In this document: positions 23,972 to 31,577 of the stretch, in pieces
Layout of the letters: the number at the start of each line of letters is the position of its first letter
Position numbering within the stretch: position 1 is the stretch's first letter
Assembly: GCA_009840355.1 (NCBI GenBank)
Contig: VXNZ01000024.1
Span: 1 to 41,498, forward strand
DNA length: 41,498 nt
DNA from: Chloroflexota bacterium
Lineage (GTDB): Bacteria > Chloroflexota > Dehalococcoidia > Lucifugimonadales > JADFKI01
Reading direction: 5' to 3'
Made by a program: the position numbers and the translations under genes
Notes under the pieces: generated by a model
Told to the model about the DNA's origin: nothing
The model's database searches: none
The model's input: only the letters and a program-made list of their open reading frames with translations

Positions 23972-24940
23972 TTATGCGTAAACGTTTCTGTACATCGCGT
24001 CCAGTTCGGGCGCGGGACTGTCCTCGGCAAACTGCACGGCATCGCTGATTTCCGCCTCAACCTTCGCGTTGATCTCCGCAAGCTCGCCATCATCCACGAC
24101 CTCGAATTGCAGCATGAAGTTCTTCAGGCTCTCTATCGGATCTTTGATGCCTAACTCTTCCGCTTCGTCGCGCTCGCGATACATTGTCGGGTCCGCCATA
24201 GAATGCCCGCGGTATCGGTAGCACATCGCTTCGATGAAGCGGGGACCACCGTCCTTTCGCATGGACTTAACAGTCTCGCTGACGCATTCATTCATGCCCA
24301 ACACATCCATGCCGTTAATCTGCACGCCGGGTATGTCGTACGCGGCTGCGGCTTCGTAGATATGCCTGCCGCCGGCGCGCGATCGATCGACGTGTGTGCC
24401 CATGCCGTAGAGGTTGTTTTCCAGCAGGAACAGAACGGGGAGCTTCCACACGGACGCCAGATTGAGCGTCTCGTGGAACTCCCCCTGGTTCACGGCGCCG
24501 TCGCCGAAGAAGCACACGGTAATGCGGTCTTCTTTGCGATACTTGCTCGCAAGCGCGAGACCCGCAGCGATTGGCATCTGCCCCGCTACGATGGCGTGCC
24601 CGCCCATGAAGTGCTTTTCGGAGTCGAACAGGTGCATCGAGCCGCCCTTGCCGCCGCTGCTGCCCGTCGCCTTGCCGCACAGCTCCGCCATGGCTATCTT
24701 CGTGTCCATGCCCTTGGCGATGGCGTGCCCGTGGTCGCGGTAATGCCCGATAACATAGTCGTCCGGGCGAAGTGCCGCCATAGTGCCGACCGCGATCGCT
24801 TCTTCGCCTATGTAGAGGTGCAGGAAGCCGCGAATCTTGCCCTGCATGTAAAGGCGTCCGCATGCTTCCTCGAATCGTCTAATCAACAGCATCTGCCTGT
24901 AGAACTCGGCTAACTGCTGCTTGTTCAGTGTCGATTCCAC
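23972..24940 (-). CDS. pdhA: 2-oxoacid (pyruvate) dehydrogenase E1 component, alpha subunit
   Basis: The alpha chain of E1 (322 aa). Seen are FYRQMLLIRRFEEACGRLYMQGKIRGFLHLYIGEEA at the N-terminus, the conserved HYRDHGHAIAKG and GGKGGSMHLF segments, and the thiamine-diphosphate motif GDGAVNQGEFHETLNLA running to ENNLYGMGT. MCYRYRGHSMADP follows near residue 270, with the phosphorylation-loop-like RGHS. The short N-terminus and GGKGGSMH fit the pyruvate/acetoin type better than the branched-chain type. ATG 24940; 237 bp separate it from the E3 gene upstream on the same strand. Confidence 0.92.
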   Translation of the reverse strand: MESTLNKQQLAEFYRQMLLIRRFEEACGRLYMQGKIRGFLHLYIGEEAIAVGTMAALRPDDYVIGHYRDHGHAIAKGMDTKIAMAELCGKATGSSGGKGGSMHLFDSEKHFMGGHAIVAGQMPIAAGLALASKYRKEDRITVCFFGDGAVNQGEFHETLNLASVWKLPVLFLLENNLYGMGTHVDRSRAGGRHIYEAAAAYDIPGVQINGMDVLGMNECVSETVKSMRKDGGPRFIEAMCYRYRGHSMADPTMYRERDEAEELGIKDPIESLKNFMLQFEVVDDGELAEINAKVEAEISDAVQFAEDSPAPELDAMYRNVYA

Positions 24941-25117
24941 TTTGGCTTTTCACCTCATCGTCTATCGGCGTATCTAAAGCGTAATTCTGGTGTGCAATCT
25001 TGGTTGTTTGGCTGTGTCTCGGCTGTATATTGTACTTGTGCAGACTGACAAGTGTCGCTGCTGCCTAATTCTAAACGCCTAAATGTTATGGCTAGGCATA
25101 ATCTCCATTCATATTGT

Positions 25118-25153
25118 TCCTTTCCCGCTGATAGCGGCAGGGTAGGATGGCAG
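25118..25153 (+). repeat. Dispersed intergenic palindrome, copy 5
   Basis: CCCGCTGATAGCGGCAGGG then TAGGATGG, between the E3 gene end and pdhA. Confidence 0.5.
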
Positions 25154-25177
25154 TGAACTGAATTATGCCCGCATCTG

Positions 25178-26563
25178 CTATATGTGAATGGCTTCGCCTT
25201 CGGCTGCGAGCGCCGCTTCCTTAATCGTTTCGGATATGGTCGGGTGCGGATGCACTAACCAGCCGAGCTCGGTGGTTGTGCCTTCGAGCAGGCGCGATAG
25301 CCCGACTTCGCCCAGCAACTCGGTCGCCTCCGGGCCTATCATATGCGCGCCTAGCAGTTCGCCAACTTCGCTATCGACGATGAGCTTCACCATCCCGCTC
25401 ACCTCGCCCATAGCGAGAGCCTTGCCGCTCGCCGCCATCGGGAATCTGCCGACATTGTACGAATATCCGCTGTCCGCCGCCTGTTGCTCGGTCAAGCCGA
25501 AACTGGCAATCTGTGGGCGGCAGTATGTCGCGCGCGGCATAAGGGTGTAGTCCAGCGGCATAGGGTTCATGCCCGCAATCGCCTCGACAGCGGTTACGCC
25601 CTGCGCGGACGCCACATGCGCCAGCGGCAGCTTGCCCGTTACATCGCCGATAGCATACACGCCCGGCGCATTCGTCCGCATTTTGTCGTCAACGGGGATG
25701 AACCCGCGCTCGACATTGACGCCAGCCGCCTCAAGTCCAATACCGTCAGAATTGCCTTGCACGCCAATCGCTACCAACACTTTGTCGCACTCTATCTCGC
25801 TGTTCGCGCCGTCTGCATCGGTTACCGTAACGGTAGCAACGCCATCGTTGACGACAACGCTCTTTACCATTGCGCCTGTCTTGTAGCCGATGCCGCGCCG
25901 CCGGAATGCGCGTTCGAGGTGCTGGCTGATTTCTTCGTCTTCAAGCGGAACTAGGCGTGGCAGCATTTCGACAATCGTAACTTCCGCGCCGTAAGAATGG
26001 TAGATGTCCGCGAACTCCGCGCCGATTGCGCCGCCGCCCACGATGACCACGCGATCAGGCACTTCGCGCAACACAATGGCTTCGCGCGAAGTTAGCACGG
26101 TCTCGCCGTCAACGGGAATGTTTGGGATGTGCCGCGCGCGCGCGCCGGTCGCGACTATGATGTGGTCCGCGCTGATGGCGCGTTCTGCGCCGTCGATAGA
26201 TACGGTGGTGCCGCCGCGCAGCGCACCGCGACCGCTGATGTGCTCCACGTTGTTCTTTCGCAGCAGCGAGCCTACGCCGCCGGTCAAGCGCCTGACGACC
26301 TGCCTGCTGCGGTCGATCGCCTTGCCATAGTCATAGCTAATATTGCCGGTGGTGATGCCGTACTTGTCGGCTTCCTTTACGAGGTTGAGCACTTCCGCAT
26401 TTCGCAGCAATGCCTTGCTGGGGATGCAGCCCCAATTCAGGCACACGCCGCCGACATTGTCATCTTCGATGACCGCCGCGCTCATGCCGAGCTGCCCAGC
26501 CCTTATCGCCGCGACATACCCGCCGGGCCCAGCGCCGATAACAACCACATCATAGTCTGCCAA
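25178..26563 (-). CDS. lpdA: Dihydrolipoyl dehydrogenase (E3)
   Basis: A flavoprotein that reoxidises dihydrolipoamide with NAD+ (461 aa, usual length). The FAD-binding GAGPGGYVAAIRAGQLG is at residues 10-26. The redox disulfide is Cys41/Cys46 in GGVCLNWGCIPSK. The NAD-binding segment VVIVGGGAIGAEFADIYHSYG is near 170, and the second FAD segment GVYAIGDVTGKLPLAHVASAQG near 305. The C-terminal HPHPTISETIKEAAL carries the catalytic His and Glu. The start is TTG 26563. It is the first gene of the four-gene cluster and serves the pyruvate complex; it may also serve glycine cleavage or other oxoacid complexes. Confidence 0.95.
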   Translation of the reverse strand: MADYDVVVIGAGPGGYVAAIRAGQLGMSAAVIEDDNVGGVCLNWGCIPSKALLRNAEVLNLVKEADKYGITTGNISYDYGKAIDRSRQVVRRLTGGVGSLLRKNNVEHISGRGALRGGTTVSIDGAERAISADHIIVATGARARHIPNIPVDGETVLTSREAIVLREVPDRVVIVGGGAIGAEFADIYHSYGAEVTIVEMLPRLVPLEDEEISQHLERAFRRRGIGYKTGAMVKSVVVNDGVATVTVTDADGANSEIECDKVLVAIGVQGNSDGIGLEAAGVNVERGFIPVDDKMRTNAPGVYAIGDVTGKLPLAHVASAQGVTAVEAIAGMNPMPLDYTLMPRATYCRPQIASFGLTEQQAADSGYSYNVGRFPMAASGKALAMGEVSGMVKLIVDSEVGELLGAHMIGPEATELLGEVGLSRLLEGTTTELGWLVHPHPTISETIKEAALAAEGEAIHI

Positions 26564-26724
26564 TCAAACACCTCGATAGAGAAGCCTTGAAGAGGCGACT
26601 TCGCGCAAGCAAAGCCTCTCGAATACCAATCAAGTGTCTATTCTACACTATCCGCGATACTTCAATAAAGCGTGAGACAGCACGCCAATTCCGCAATTCG
26701 GCACAAATGCGGATTCTAGGCTTT

Positions 26725-26800
26725 GTCAAATAGGATGGACAGGATAGACGGAGCCAAGAAACGCACTCCACGTCCTATCCATGCTGCCCATCCTGTTAAA
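26725..26800. repeat. Second dispersed repeat (GGATGGACAGGAT type), copy A
   Basis: An imperfect inverted repeat: TAGGATGGACAGGATAG near 26730 and CTATCC...CCCATCCTGTTAAA near 26775-26800. The right arm recurs at 30161-30207. It lies just upstream of the tRNA promoter. Confidence 0.55.
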
Positions 26801-26807
26801 CCAAATC

Positions 26808-26836
26808 TTGACACTTGCAGTCGCGGACATTAACAT
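26808..26836 (+). promoter_or_regulatory. Promoter of the tRNA-Phe / tRNA-Gly operon
   Basis: Perfect -35 TTGACA (26808-26813), a 17-bp spacer and TAACAT (26831-26836, 4 of 6). It predicts a start around 26843, four bases before the mature 5' end of tRNA-Phe. Confidence 0.72.
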
Positions 26837-26844
26837 TATTGGAC

Positions 26845-26922
<78 letters not shown>

Positions 26923-26930
26923 CAGTGTAA

Positions 26931-27007
26931 GCGGAAGTAGCTCAGGTTGGTAGAGCACATCCTTGCCAAGGATGAGGTCGCGGGTTCGAACCCCGTCTTC
27001 CGCTCCA
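26931..27007 (+). tRNA. tRNA-Gly (GCC)
   Basis: A full cloverleaf of 77 nt with encoded CCA (27005-27007), 8 nt after tRNA-Phe and surely in the same transcript. The acceptor stem is GCGGAAG with CTTCCGC. The anticodon stem CATCC/GGATG has loop TTGCCAA, giving anticodon GCC. The T arm has loop TTCGAAC and the discriminator base is T. Confidence 0.97.
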
Positions 27008-27062
27008 ATTCTCACCCTCCCATCCTTGTTCTGTCCGCGCCCCTGTTTGCCCGACTTTCGCG

Positions 27063-27737
27063 CTAATCTTCGTATGTCGCGCCGCGCAGGTGCGCGGTGT
27101 CGTTGATGCAGATGGGAAACCAACCCTCTCGATTGAAGCGGAAACGCGAGACGGATGTGTTTTCCATGACCATCTTCCAGATGAACTGTTCGTCAAAGCC
27201 CAGGATGTAGTGCAGGATGCAGCGGGTTGCAATGCCATGCCCCACTATGGCTATTCGCAAAGACTGTGGGCTGTCGTCGAACTCGGAGTTGTAAAGGATT
27301 TCATCTTCAAGCCAGTTGGCGCAGCGGCGCTGCACCATGCGGTACGATTCGCCTTGTGGAGGGACAAAATGGCTCGCCTTCGTCCGCATATACGCGACCA
27401 ATTCAGGCGTCATCAACTCCTCCGTACGTATGCCCCTCCAGCCGGTTGTCCTCTGCTCGACAATGGCATCTACCCGCGTGAAATCCCTGTTCGGTTCCCC
27501 CATCGCGTCAAGCATCGTCTGAGTAGTCTGCACGGTGCGAATAAGGCTGGAGCTGTACACCTTGTCAAAGTTAACACCGTCTTGCCTAAGCCTTTCTCCT
27601 AGAAGGCGCGCCTGAACGAAGCCTTTGCTTGTAAGCGAAGAATCAGGGTCCAAAGATGTCCGATCCCCCAAGGCATTTGATTCAGACTCCCCGTGTCTTA
27701 TGAAGTAGATTTCGCAGTCGAAGTTTTCGTGTATCAA
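27063..27737 (-). CDS. Histidine phosphatase family protein (phosphoglycerate mutase-like)
   Basis: A cytoplasmic phosphatase or mutase of the histidine phosphatase superfamily, 224 aa. The start is set at TTG 27737 because AGGAGG lies 9 nt upstream and the frame then begins just before the catalytic strand. The longer frame from ATG 27815 overlaps a TATGAT that may itself be the -10 of the gene. The catalytic motif is IYFIRHGESESNA with the phospho-accepting His. The second His is in IAIVGHGIATRCILHYIL, and VYSSSLIRTVQTTQTM supplies an Arg. A substrate such as phosphoglycerate, alpha-ribazole phosphate or a sugar phosphate cannot be chosen. It is convergent with the tRNA operon. Confidence 0.88.
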   Translation of the reverse strand: MIHENFDCEIYFIRHGESESNALGDRTSLDPDSSLTSKGFVQARLLGERLRQDGVNFDKVYSSSLIRTVQTTQTMLDAMGEPNRDFTRVDAIVEQRTTGWRGIRTEELMTPELVAYMRTKASHFVPPQGESYRMVQRRCANWLEDEILYNSEFDDSPQSLRIAIVGHGIATRCILHYILGFDEQFIWKMVMENTSVSRFRFNREGWFPICINDTAHLRGATYED

Positions 27738-28046
27738 GGTGGTGTTCCTCCTGAGTTTGTTATCTTGGCAGCCGATTGTGAGAAACTTTTCAAACATGCG
27801 CCGATAAGGTATCATAATTCGCGCGGTTCAAACCGCAACGGACGGTTAAGCGATATTAGCCTTTTGTTAAAGAACCTGCGTTGTCAATGCGCGATTTGCT
27901 CTCTTGCAAGAATACCGCGCAGCGAACGCAGGCCGGCATCCGCCATTCCGGTTTGACCTTCTATCGACGGCTTACAAACTGCAATTATCGGCAAACAGAC
28001 GGCAAAAAGAAAGCAATAATCCTAACCAACATACGGAGGTAGATAC

Positions 28047-28970
28047 ATGGGAAACCGCTTAGAAGGCAAGACAGCGGTTGTCACCGGAGCGGGACGCGGC
28101 ATCGGCAGGGCGACCGCTTTGCTGCTCGCCAAAGAAGGCGCGTCCGTCGTGGTCAACGACCTCGGCTGTGATGTTGACGGCAGCGGCTCTTCGCAAGCAC
28201 CCGCCGACAGCACGGTAGCGGCAATACAAGAAGCAGGCGGCAACGCCGTCGCCAACTACGACAATGTGGCTGAAATGGACGGCGGCGAGTCGGTCATTCG
28301 CGCAGCCGTGGATAACTTTGGACAAGTAGATGTCCTAGTCAACAGCGTCGGCGTGCTGCAAGACCGCATGATATATCGAATGTCCCCTGAAGATTGGGAT
28401 CGCGTCATCCGATATAATGTCAAGGGCACTTTCGCACCGACGAAGTTCGCCGCGATTCTCTTCCGGCAGCAGCGCAGCGGGCGTGTGGTGAACTTCACAT
28501 CCGACGCCGGTCTGGGCGACATCGGGCGCTCGAACTACGCGGCGGCATCCGAGGCGATTATCGGCCTGACCCGCACAGTGGGCAGAGACCTCGGGCGCTA
28601 CGGCGTAACCTGCAACGCGATTTCCCCACTGGTGGAGACGCGCTTGTTCCCCGGCTCCGTCGAAGAGTTCCGTGTGGCGCAGGGTCCATCCCCGTCGCCG
28701 GCAGAGCGCGCGGGTATAGGGCAGTCGCCGGCCGTCTCCGACTGGGAAGGCGAAGGCAGCGAGGACGACCCCGCCAATGTCGCGCCGCTGGCTGTGTATC
28801 TGTCCACCTACGCAGCGCCGAATGTGAACTGCAATGTGTTCGGCGTGCGCGGCGGCAGCATTTACCTGTATTCCAACCCCGAAATCGCGAACGCCATCCA
28901 CAAGTGGGGCACATTCACGATGGAGGAAATGGACGAGCTATTCCCCAAGATATTCGGCAAGGGCCTCTAG
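28047..28970 (+). CDS. Short-chain dehydrogenase/reductase homologue lacking the catalytic Lys
   Basis: A Rossmann-fold SDR protein of 307 aa. The cofactor motif TGAGRGIG is at 14-21, and VVVNDLG near 37 suggests NAD(H) preference and similarity to the dehydrogenase part of peroxisomal multifunctional enzyme type 2. The catalytic region reads NFTSDAGLGDIGRSNYAAAS: Ser152 and Tyr164 are present, but position 168, the Lys of the YxxxK motif, is Ser. This should cripple normal SDR catalysis, so it may be a regulatory or structural partner of the next gene, which has the same length, the same Y164 position and an intact Lys. The start ATG 28047 has GGAGGT six bases upstream. The C-terminal extension (about 240-307) is shared by both copies. 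Confidence 0.88.
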   Translation: MGNRLEGKTAVVTGAGRGIGRATALLLAKEGASVVVNDLGCDVDGSGSSQAPADSTVAAIQEAGGNAVANYDNVAEMDGGESVIRAAVDNFGQVDVLVNSVGVLQDRMIYRMSPEDWDRVIRYNVKGTFAPTKFAAILFRQQRSGRVVNFTSDAGLGDIGRSNYAAASEAIIGLTRTVGRDLGRYGVTCNAISPLVETRLFPGSVEEFRVAQGPSPSPAERAGIGQSPAVSDWEGEGSEDDPANVAPLAVYLSTYAAPNVNCNVFGVRGGSIYLYSNPEIANAIHKWGTFTMEEMDELFPKIFGKGL

Positions 28971-29018
28971 CCCACGGCTTTGGCAAACCAATACTGCAAT
29001 CACAGAAAGGAAACAAGC

Positions 29019-29972
29019 ATGGGCAAGAGACTTGAAGGGCGAGTGGCAATCGTTACTGGTGCCGGGCGTGGCATCGGTCGCAGCGTTGCGATGCTTCTTG
29101 CCGACGAAGGCGCATCCGTGGTCGTGAACGACCTCGGCGGCGGCGTTGACGGCGTGGGCGGTTCTGACGCACCCGCATCTCAGGTCGTAGCGGAAATCGA
29201 ATCGCGCGGCGGCACGGCAGTCGCCAACTTCGACTCGGTGGCAGACTACGATTCGGCAGGCAAGATTGTGCAAGCGGCAATCGACAACTTCGGCCGCTTG
29301 GATGTGGTGAACCATGTAGCGGGCATCCTGCGAGACCGCATGGTGTTCAATATGACAGAGGAAGAGTGGGACGGCGTGTTGCAAGTCCACCTCTACGGCG
29401 CATACAACATGGTGCGCAATGCCGTGCCTCACATGATAAATCAGGGCTACGGCAGGCTAGTGCTGTTCTCGTCCGGCTCAGGCATGGGCGCGTCCGGACA
29501 GGCGAACTACGCAGCCGCGAAGGAGGGCATGGTCGGCTTCGCCCGGGCGCTTTCGCGTGAGCTGAACGAACATGGCATTCTGGTGAACGCCGTGTATCCG
29601 GGCGGTGCGACCCGAATGACGGAGACCATCCCGGAGAGCACACAGCAGCTTAGGCAGACCCAGCGCCAAGCCGCAGCCGCAGCAGCTGGCGCGAGCCAGG
29701 CGACGCAAGGCGCCCCGATTATGGGTCCCCCTGAAGCGCGAGCTCCGGAAAACAACGCTCCGAAAGCAGTCTATCTGTCGTCCGAGAACTGCCAGATAAC
29801 CGGGCAGGTCATCGGCACGAGCGGCTGGCCCGCGACGCTATACTCGCCGCGCCATGTAATCCGCAGCATCCACAAGAACAGCCGCTGGACGCTCGACGAA
29901 CTAGACGAGCTAGTTCCCATTTCGCTAGCAAACGGCCTGGTCAATCCAGTCCCACCCACCCCACCAAGATAA
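29019..29972 (+). CDS. Short-chain dehydrogenase/reductase, catalytically complete paralogue
   Basis: An SDR of 317 aa from ATG 29019, with AAAGGAAA just upstream; the frame opens earlier at TTG 28980 without support. It has TGAGRGIG at the N-terminus, VVVNDLGGGVDG, the central HVAGILRDRMVFNM segment (usual NNAG replaced by NHVAG), and an intact Ser-Tyr-Lys set in LFSSGSGMGASGQANYAAAK (Tyr164, Lys168). It resembles 3-hydroxyacyl-CoA or 3-oxoacyl reductases of the multifunctional-enzyme-2 group. An Ala/Gln-rich insert (about 210-240) precedes the C-terminal part, which matches that of the preceding gene (SIHKNSRWTLDELDEL against AIHKWGTFTMEEMDEL). It starts 48 bp after the first SDR and a terminator follows, so the two form an operon. 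The likely role is lipid or steroid-like substrate oxidation. Confidence 0.9.
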   Translation: MGKRLEGRVAIVTGAGRGIGRSVAMLLADEGASVVVNDLGGGVDGVGGSDAPASQVVAEIESRGGTAVANFDSVADYDSAGKIVQAAIDNFGRLDVVNHVAGILRDRMVFNMTEEEWDGVLQVHLYGAYNMVRNAVPHMINQGYGRLVLFSSGSGMGASGQANYAAAKEGMVGFARALSRELNEHGILVNAVYPGGATRMTETIPESTQQLRQTQRQAAAAAAGASQATQGAPIMGPPEARAPENNAPKAVYLSSENCQITGQVIGTSGWPATLYSPRHVIRSIHKNSRWTLDELDELVPISLANGLVNPVPPTPPR

Positions 29973-30004
29973 TAGGGCAGGGTAGGGCGCAAGCAGCAAA
30001 AACA

Positions 30005-30043
30005 ACGGGAGCGGCGATCATTCGTCGCTCCCGTTCTGCTTTT
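30005..30043 (+). terminator. Rho-independent terminator of the SDR operon
   Basis: A 13-bp stem (30005-30017 with 30022-30034, one G-U pair) with loop TCAT, followed by TCTGCTTTT. It is 32 bp past the stop of the second SDR gene. Confidence 0.72.
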
Positions 30044-30126
30044 CGCGCCACAGTCCCGTCCTCTTATCCCATATCCTCTTATCCATTAAAGGACATACGC
30101 ATTGCCGAACTCACAAGTCTCTTCCT

Positions 30127-30156
30127 CTCTTGATGGGGGAAGGCTAGGATGGAAGC
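30127..30156 (+). repeat. Dispersed intergenic palindrome, copy 6
   Basis: CTTGATGGGGGAAGG then CTAGGATGGAAG, the clearest copy of the family, between the SDR terminator and the CvpA-like gene. Confidence 0.6.
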
Positions 30157-30160
30157 ACAA

Positions 30161-30207
30161 TCCTATCCATACTATCCATCCTGCCCACCCTGAAAATCCT
30201 GTTAAAT
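30161..30207. repeat. Second dispersed repeat, copy B
   Basis: TCCTATCCAT, ATCCATCCTGCCCA and ATCCTGTTAAA match the right arm of the copy at 26771-26800. It lies directly upstream of the CvpA-like gene. Confidence 0.55.
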
Positions 30208-30214
30208 ATGGTAT

Positions 30215-30222
30215 GGTAAAAT
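30215..30222 (+). promoter_or_regulatory. Extended -10 element immediately before the CvpA-like gene
   Basis: An extended -10 reading TGG-TAAAAT ends only 8 nt before the ATG at 30231. The transcript would start at or next to the start codon, implying a leaderless mRNA. No ribosome binding site precedes the ATG, which agrees. Confidence 0.38.
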
Positions 30223-30230
30223 CGTAAGCG

Positions 30231-30809
30231 ATGAATTGGCTTGATGTTGTACTAATCGGAATTGTGGTAATCGGCGCGCTGCGAGGATACCGCATAGGGT
30301 TGCTTGGCGCGTTGGTCAATGTCGCCGCGCTGGTCTTGGCAGCGCTCATCGCGAGCCAGGTCGTTTACGGACTAGGCTTGGTGGGGAACGGTTATTTCCG
30401 GCTGTCCGCTTCCGTCATCGTCGTCATATACTGGCTCATCGGCGCGGTTACGGTCGTAGTCATCCAGTATGCTTGGAACATCCTGCGCAGAGCGTTGGGC
30501 ATCGTCACACTCGGCGCGTCGTCTCTGGTTGACCGCGTGGGCGGGCTGCTGCTTGGAGTCGCGTTGGGTGGCATGCTCGCGGCAATCATCGTGCTGGGAC
30601 TCGCCAGGCTCACCTATGATTTGCCGCTGGAAAGCACGAACATAGCCGGCGCGGTGCTGAATGTGCGAGAAGGCTTGGAGAGCACGCTTGCGGAGTCCGT
30701 CGTCGTAAGACTTTTCATCACGATAGCGGACGACCTGCCGTACGATGCATTCGGATTGATAACGCAAGGCTTCGAGCAAGCGTTAGAATTAGTAGAGAGA
30801 AGAATCTAA
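30231..30809 (+). CDS. CvpA family membrane protein
   Basis: An integral membrane protein of 192 aa with four to five hydrophobic segments (about residues 3-20, 26-50, 55-82, 100-126). The N-terminus MNWLDVVLIGIVVIGALRGYRIGLLG carries the CvpA hallmark: a short first helix followed by a G-x-x-x-G-L turn. In E. coli CvpA is needed for colicin V production, and homologues are linked to envelope stress and biofilm traits; the molecular activity is unknown. No ribosome binding site is visible. The next gene, an HNH nuclease, is 88 bp downstream on the same strand. Confidence 0.82.
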   Translation: MNWLDVVLIGIVVIGALRGYRIGLLGALVNVAALVLAALIASQVVYGLGLVGNGYFRLSASVIVVIYWLIGAVTVVVIQYAWNILRRALGIVTLGASSLVDRVGGLLLGVALGGMLAAIIVLGLARLTYDLPLESTNIAGAVLNVREGLESTLAESVVVRLFITIADDLPYDAFGLITQGFEQALELVERRI

Positions 30810-30897
30810 GCGCGAGCAGACGAATATACGATCAAACGACCATACAACACCGACCACGCACGGACCAGAACACCACGAATTCGGAGCGGGGCTGATA

Positions 30898-31407
30898 ATG
30901 TCGATAAACAAGCCTGTCCTGGTGCTCAACCAGAATTATCAACCGCTGAATGTGTGCAACGCGCGGCGCGCGATAGTGCTGCTCGGACGCGGCAAGGCGG
31001 AAGCCCTAATCGACGCGGACGAGCACATCGCCACGGTGTCGCGGCGCGTGCCGATCCCGTCCGTCATAAGGCTTATCTATATGGTCAAGCGCCCGGTCGT
31101 GCGCCGCAGGATGTCGCGCCGCGCGGTGTTCTACCGCGACGGCTTCCGTTGCCAATACTGCGGCAAAGAGTCGAAAAATCTAACGCTCGACCACATCATC
31201 CCGCGCTCTCGTAAGGGTCCTCACGTCTGGGAAAATGTGGTAAGCGCGTGCATTCCCTGCAACCATCGCAAAGCAGGCTTTACGCCGCGCGAGGCAAACA
31301 TGCGCCTGCTAACCAAGCCCGCCGCGCCGCGCCCAAACCCATACTACATCTTCCACCACCGCCACATCGAAGACGAATGGCGGCAATTTATGCCATGGCT
31401 GGAGTGA
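30898..31407 (+). CDS. HNH endonuclease family protein
   Basis: A protein of 169 aa. The N-terminus (VLVLNQNYQPLNVCNARRAIVLLGRGKAEAL) and the C-terminal HNH domain form a widespread stand-alone family. The domain has the zinc-binding pairs CQYC (about residue 84) and CIPC (about 119), with the metal/catalytic segment LDHIIPRSRKGPHVWENVVSACIPCNHRKA. It is predicted to nick or cut DNA with a divalent metal ion. No methylase or toxin partner lies beside it, and the family is often found as a chromosomal housekeeping gene of unknown biological role. The ATG at 30898 has GGAG upstream. Confidence 0.9.
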   Translation: MSINKPVLVLNQNYQPLNVCNARRAIVLLGRGKAEALIDADEHIATVSRRVPIPSVIRLIYMVKRPVVRRRMSRRAVFYRDGFRCQYCGKESKNLTLDHIIPRSRKGPHVWENVVSACIPCNHRKAGFTPREANMRLLTKPAAPRPNPYYIFHHRHIEDEWRQFMPWLE

Positions 31408-31412
31408 TCTCA

Positions 31413-31577
31413 ATGGTCATATTCAGCGTAGAAGTAATTTTTCGCAACTGGCAAATCCGCTTCCTGCCTGCCGAAGAGCGCGGCAGCGAAGTTGTGCTTG
31501 ACGCCCTTGGCGATACCGGCGTGTCCGAGCTATGCCTATCCGCCAACACAGTTCACGCATATACGACTGGGTTGTAG
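31413..31577 (+). CDS. Possible small ORF after the HNH gene (unrecognised)
   Basis: 54 codons starting with ATG 31413, with GGAG eight bases upstream and 5 bp after the HNH stop. It begins MVIFSVEVIFRNWQIRFLP and has a mixed charged sequence with no family I recognise. Its end overlaps the end of the convergent ATPase gene by 25 bp. The ribosome binding site is the only positive evidence. Confidence 0.25.
   Translation: MVIFSVEVIFRNWQIRFLPAEERGSEVVLDALGDTGVSELCLSANTVHAYTTGL

Noticed and set aside
28980-29018. Extra 13 codons at the start of the second SDR
   Set aside because: The TTG at 28980 has no ribosome binding site, while ATG 29019 has AAAGGAAA and aligns with the start of the first SDR.
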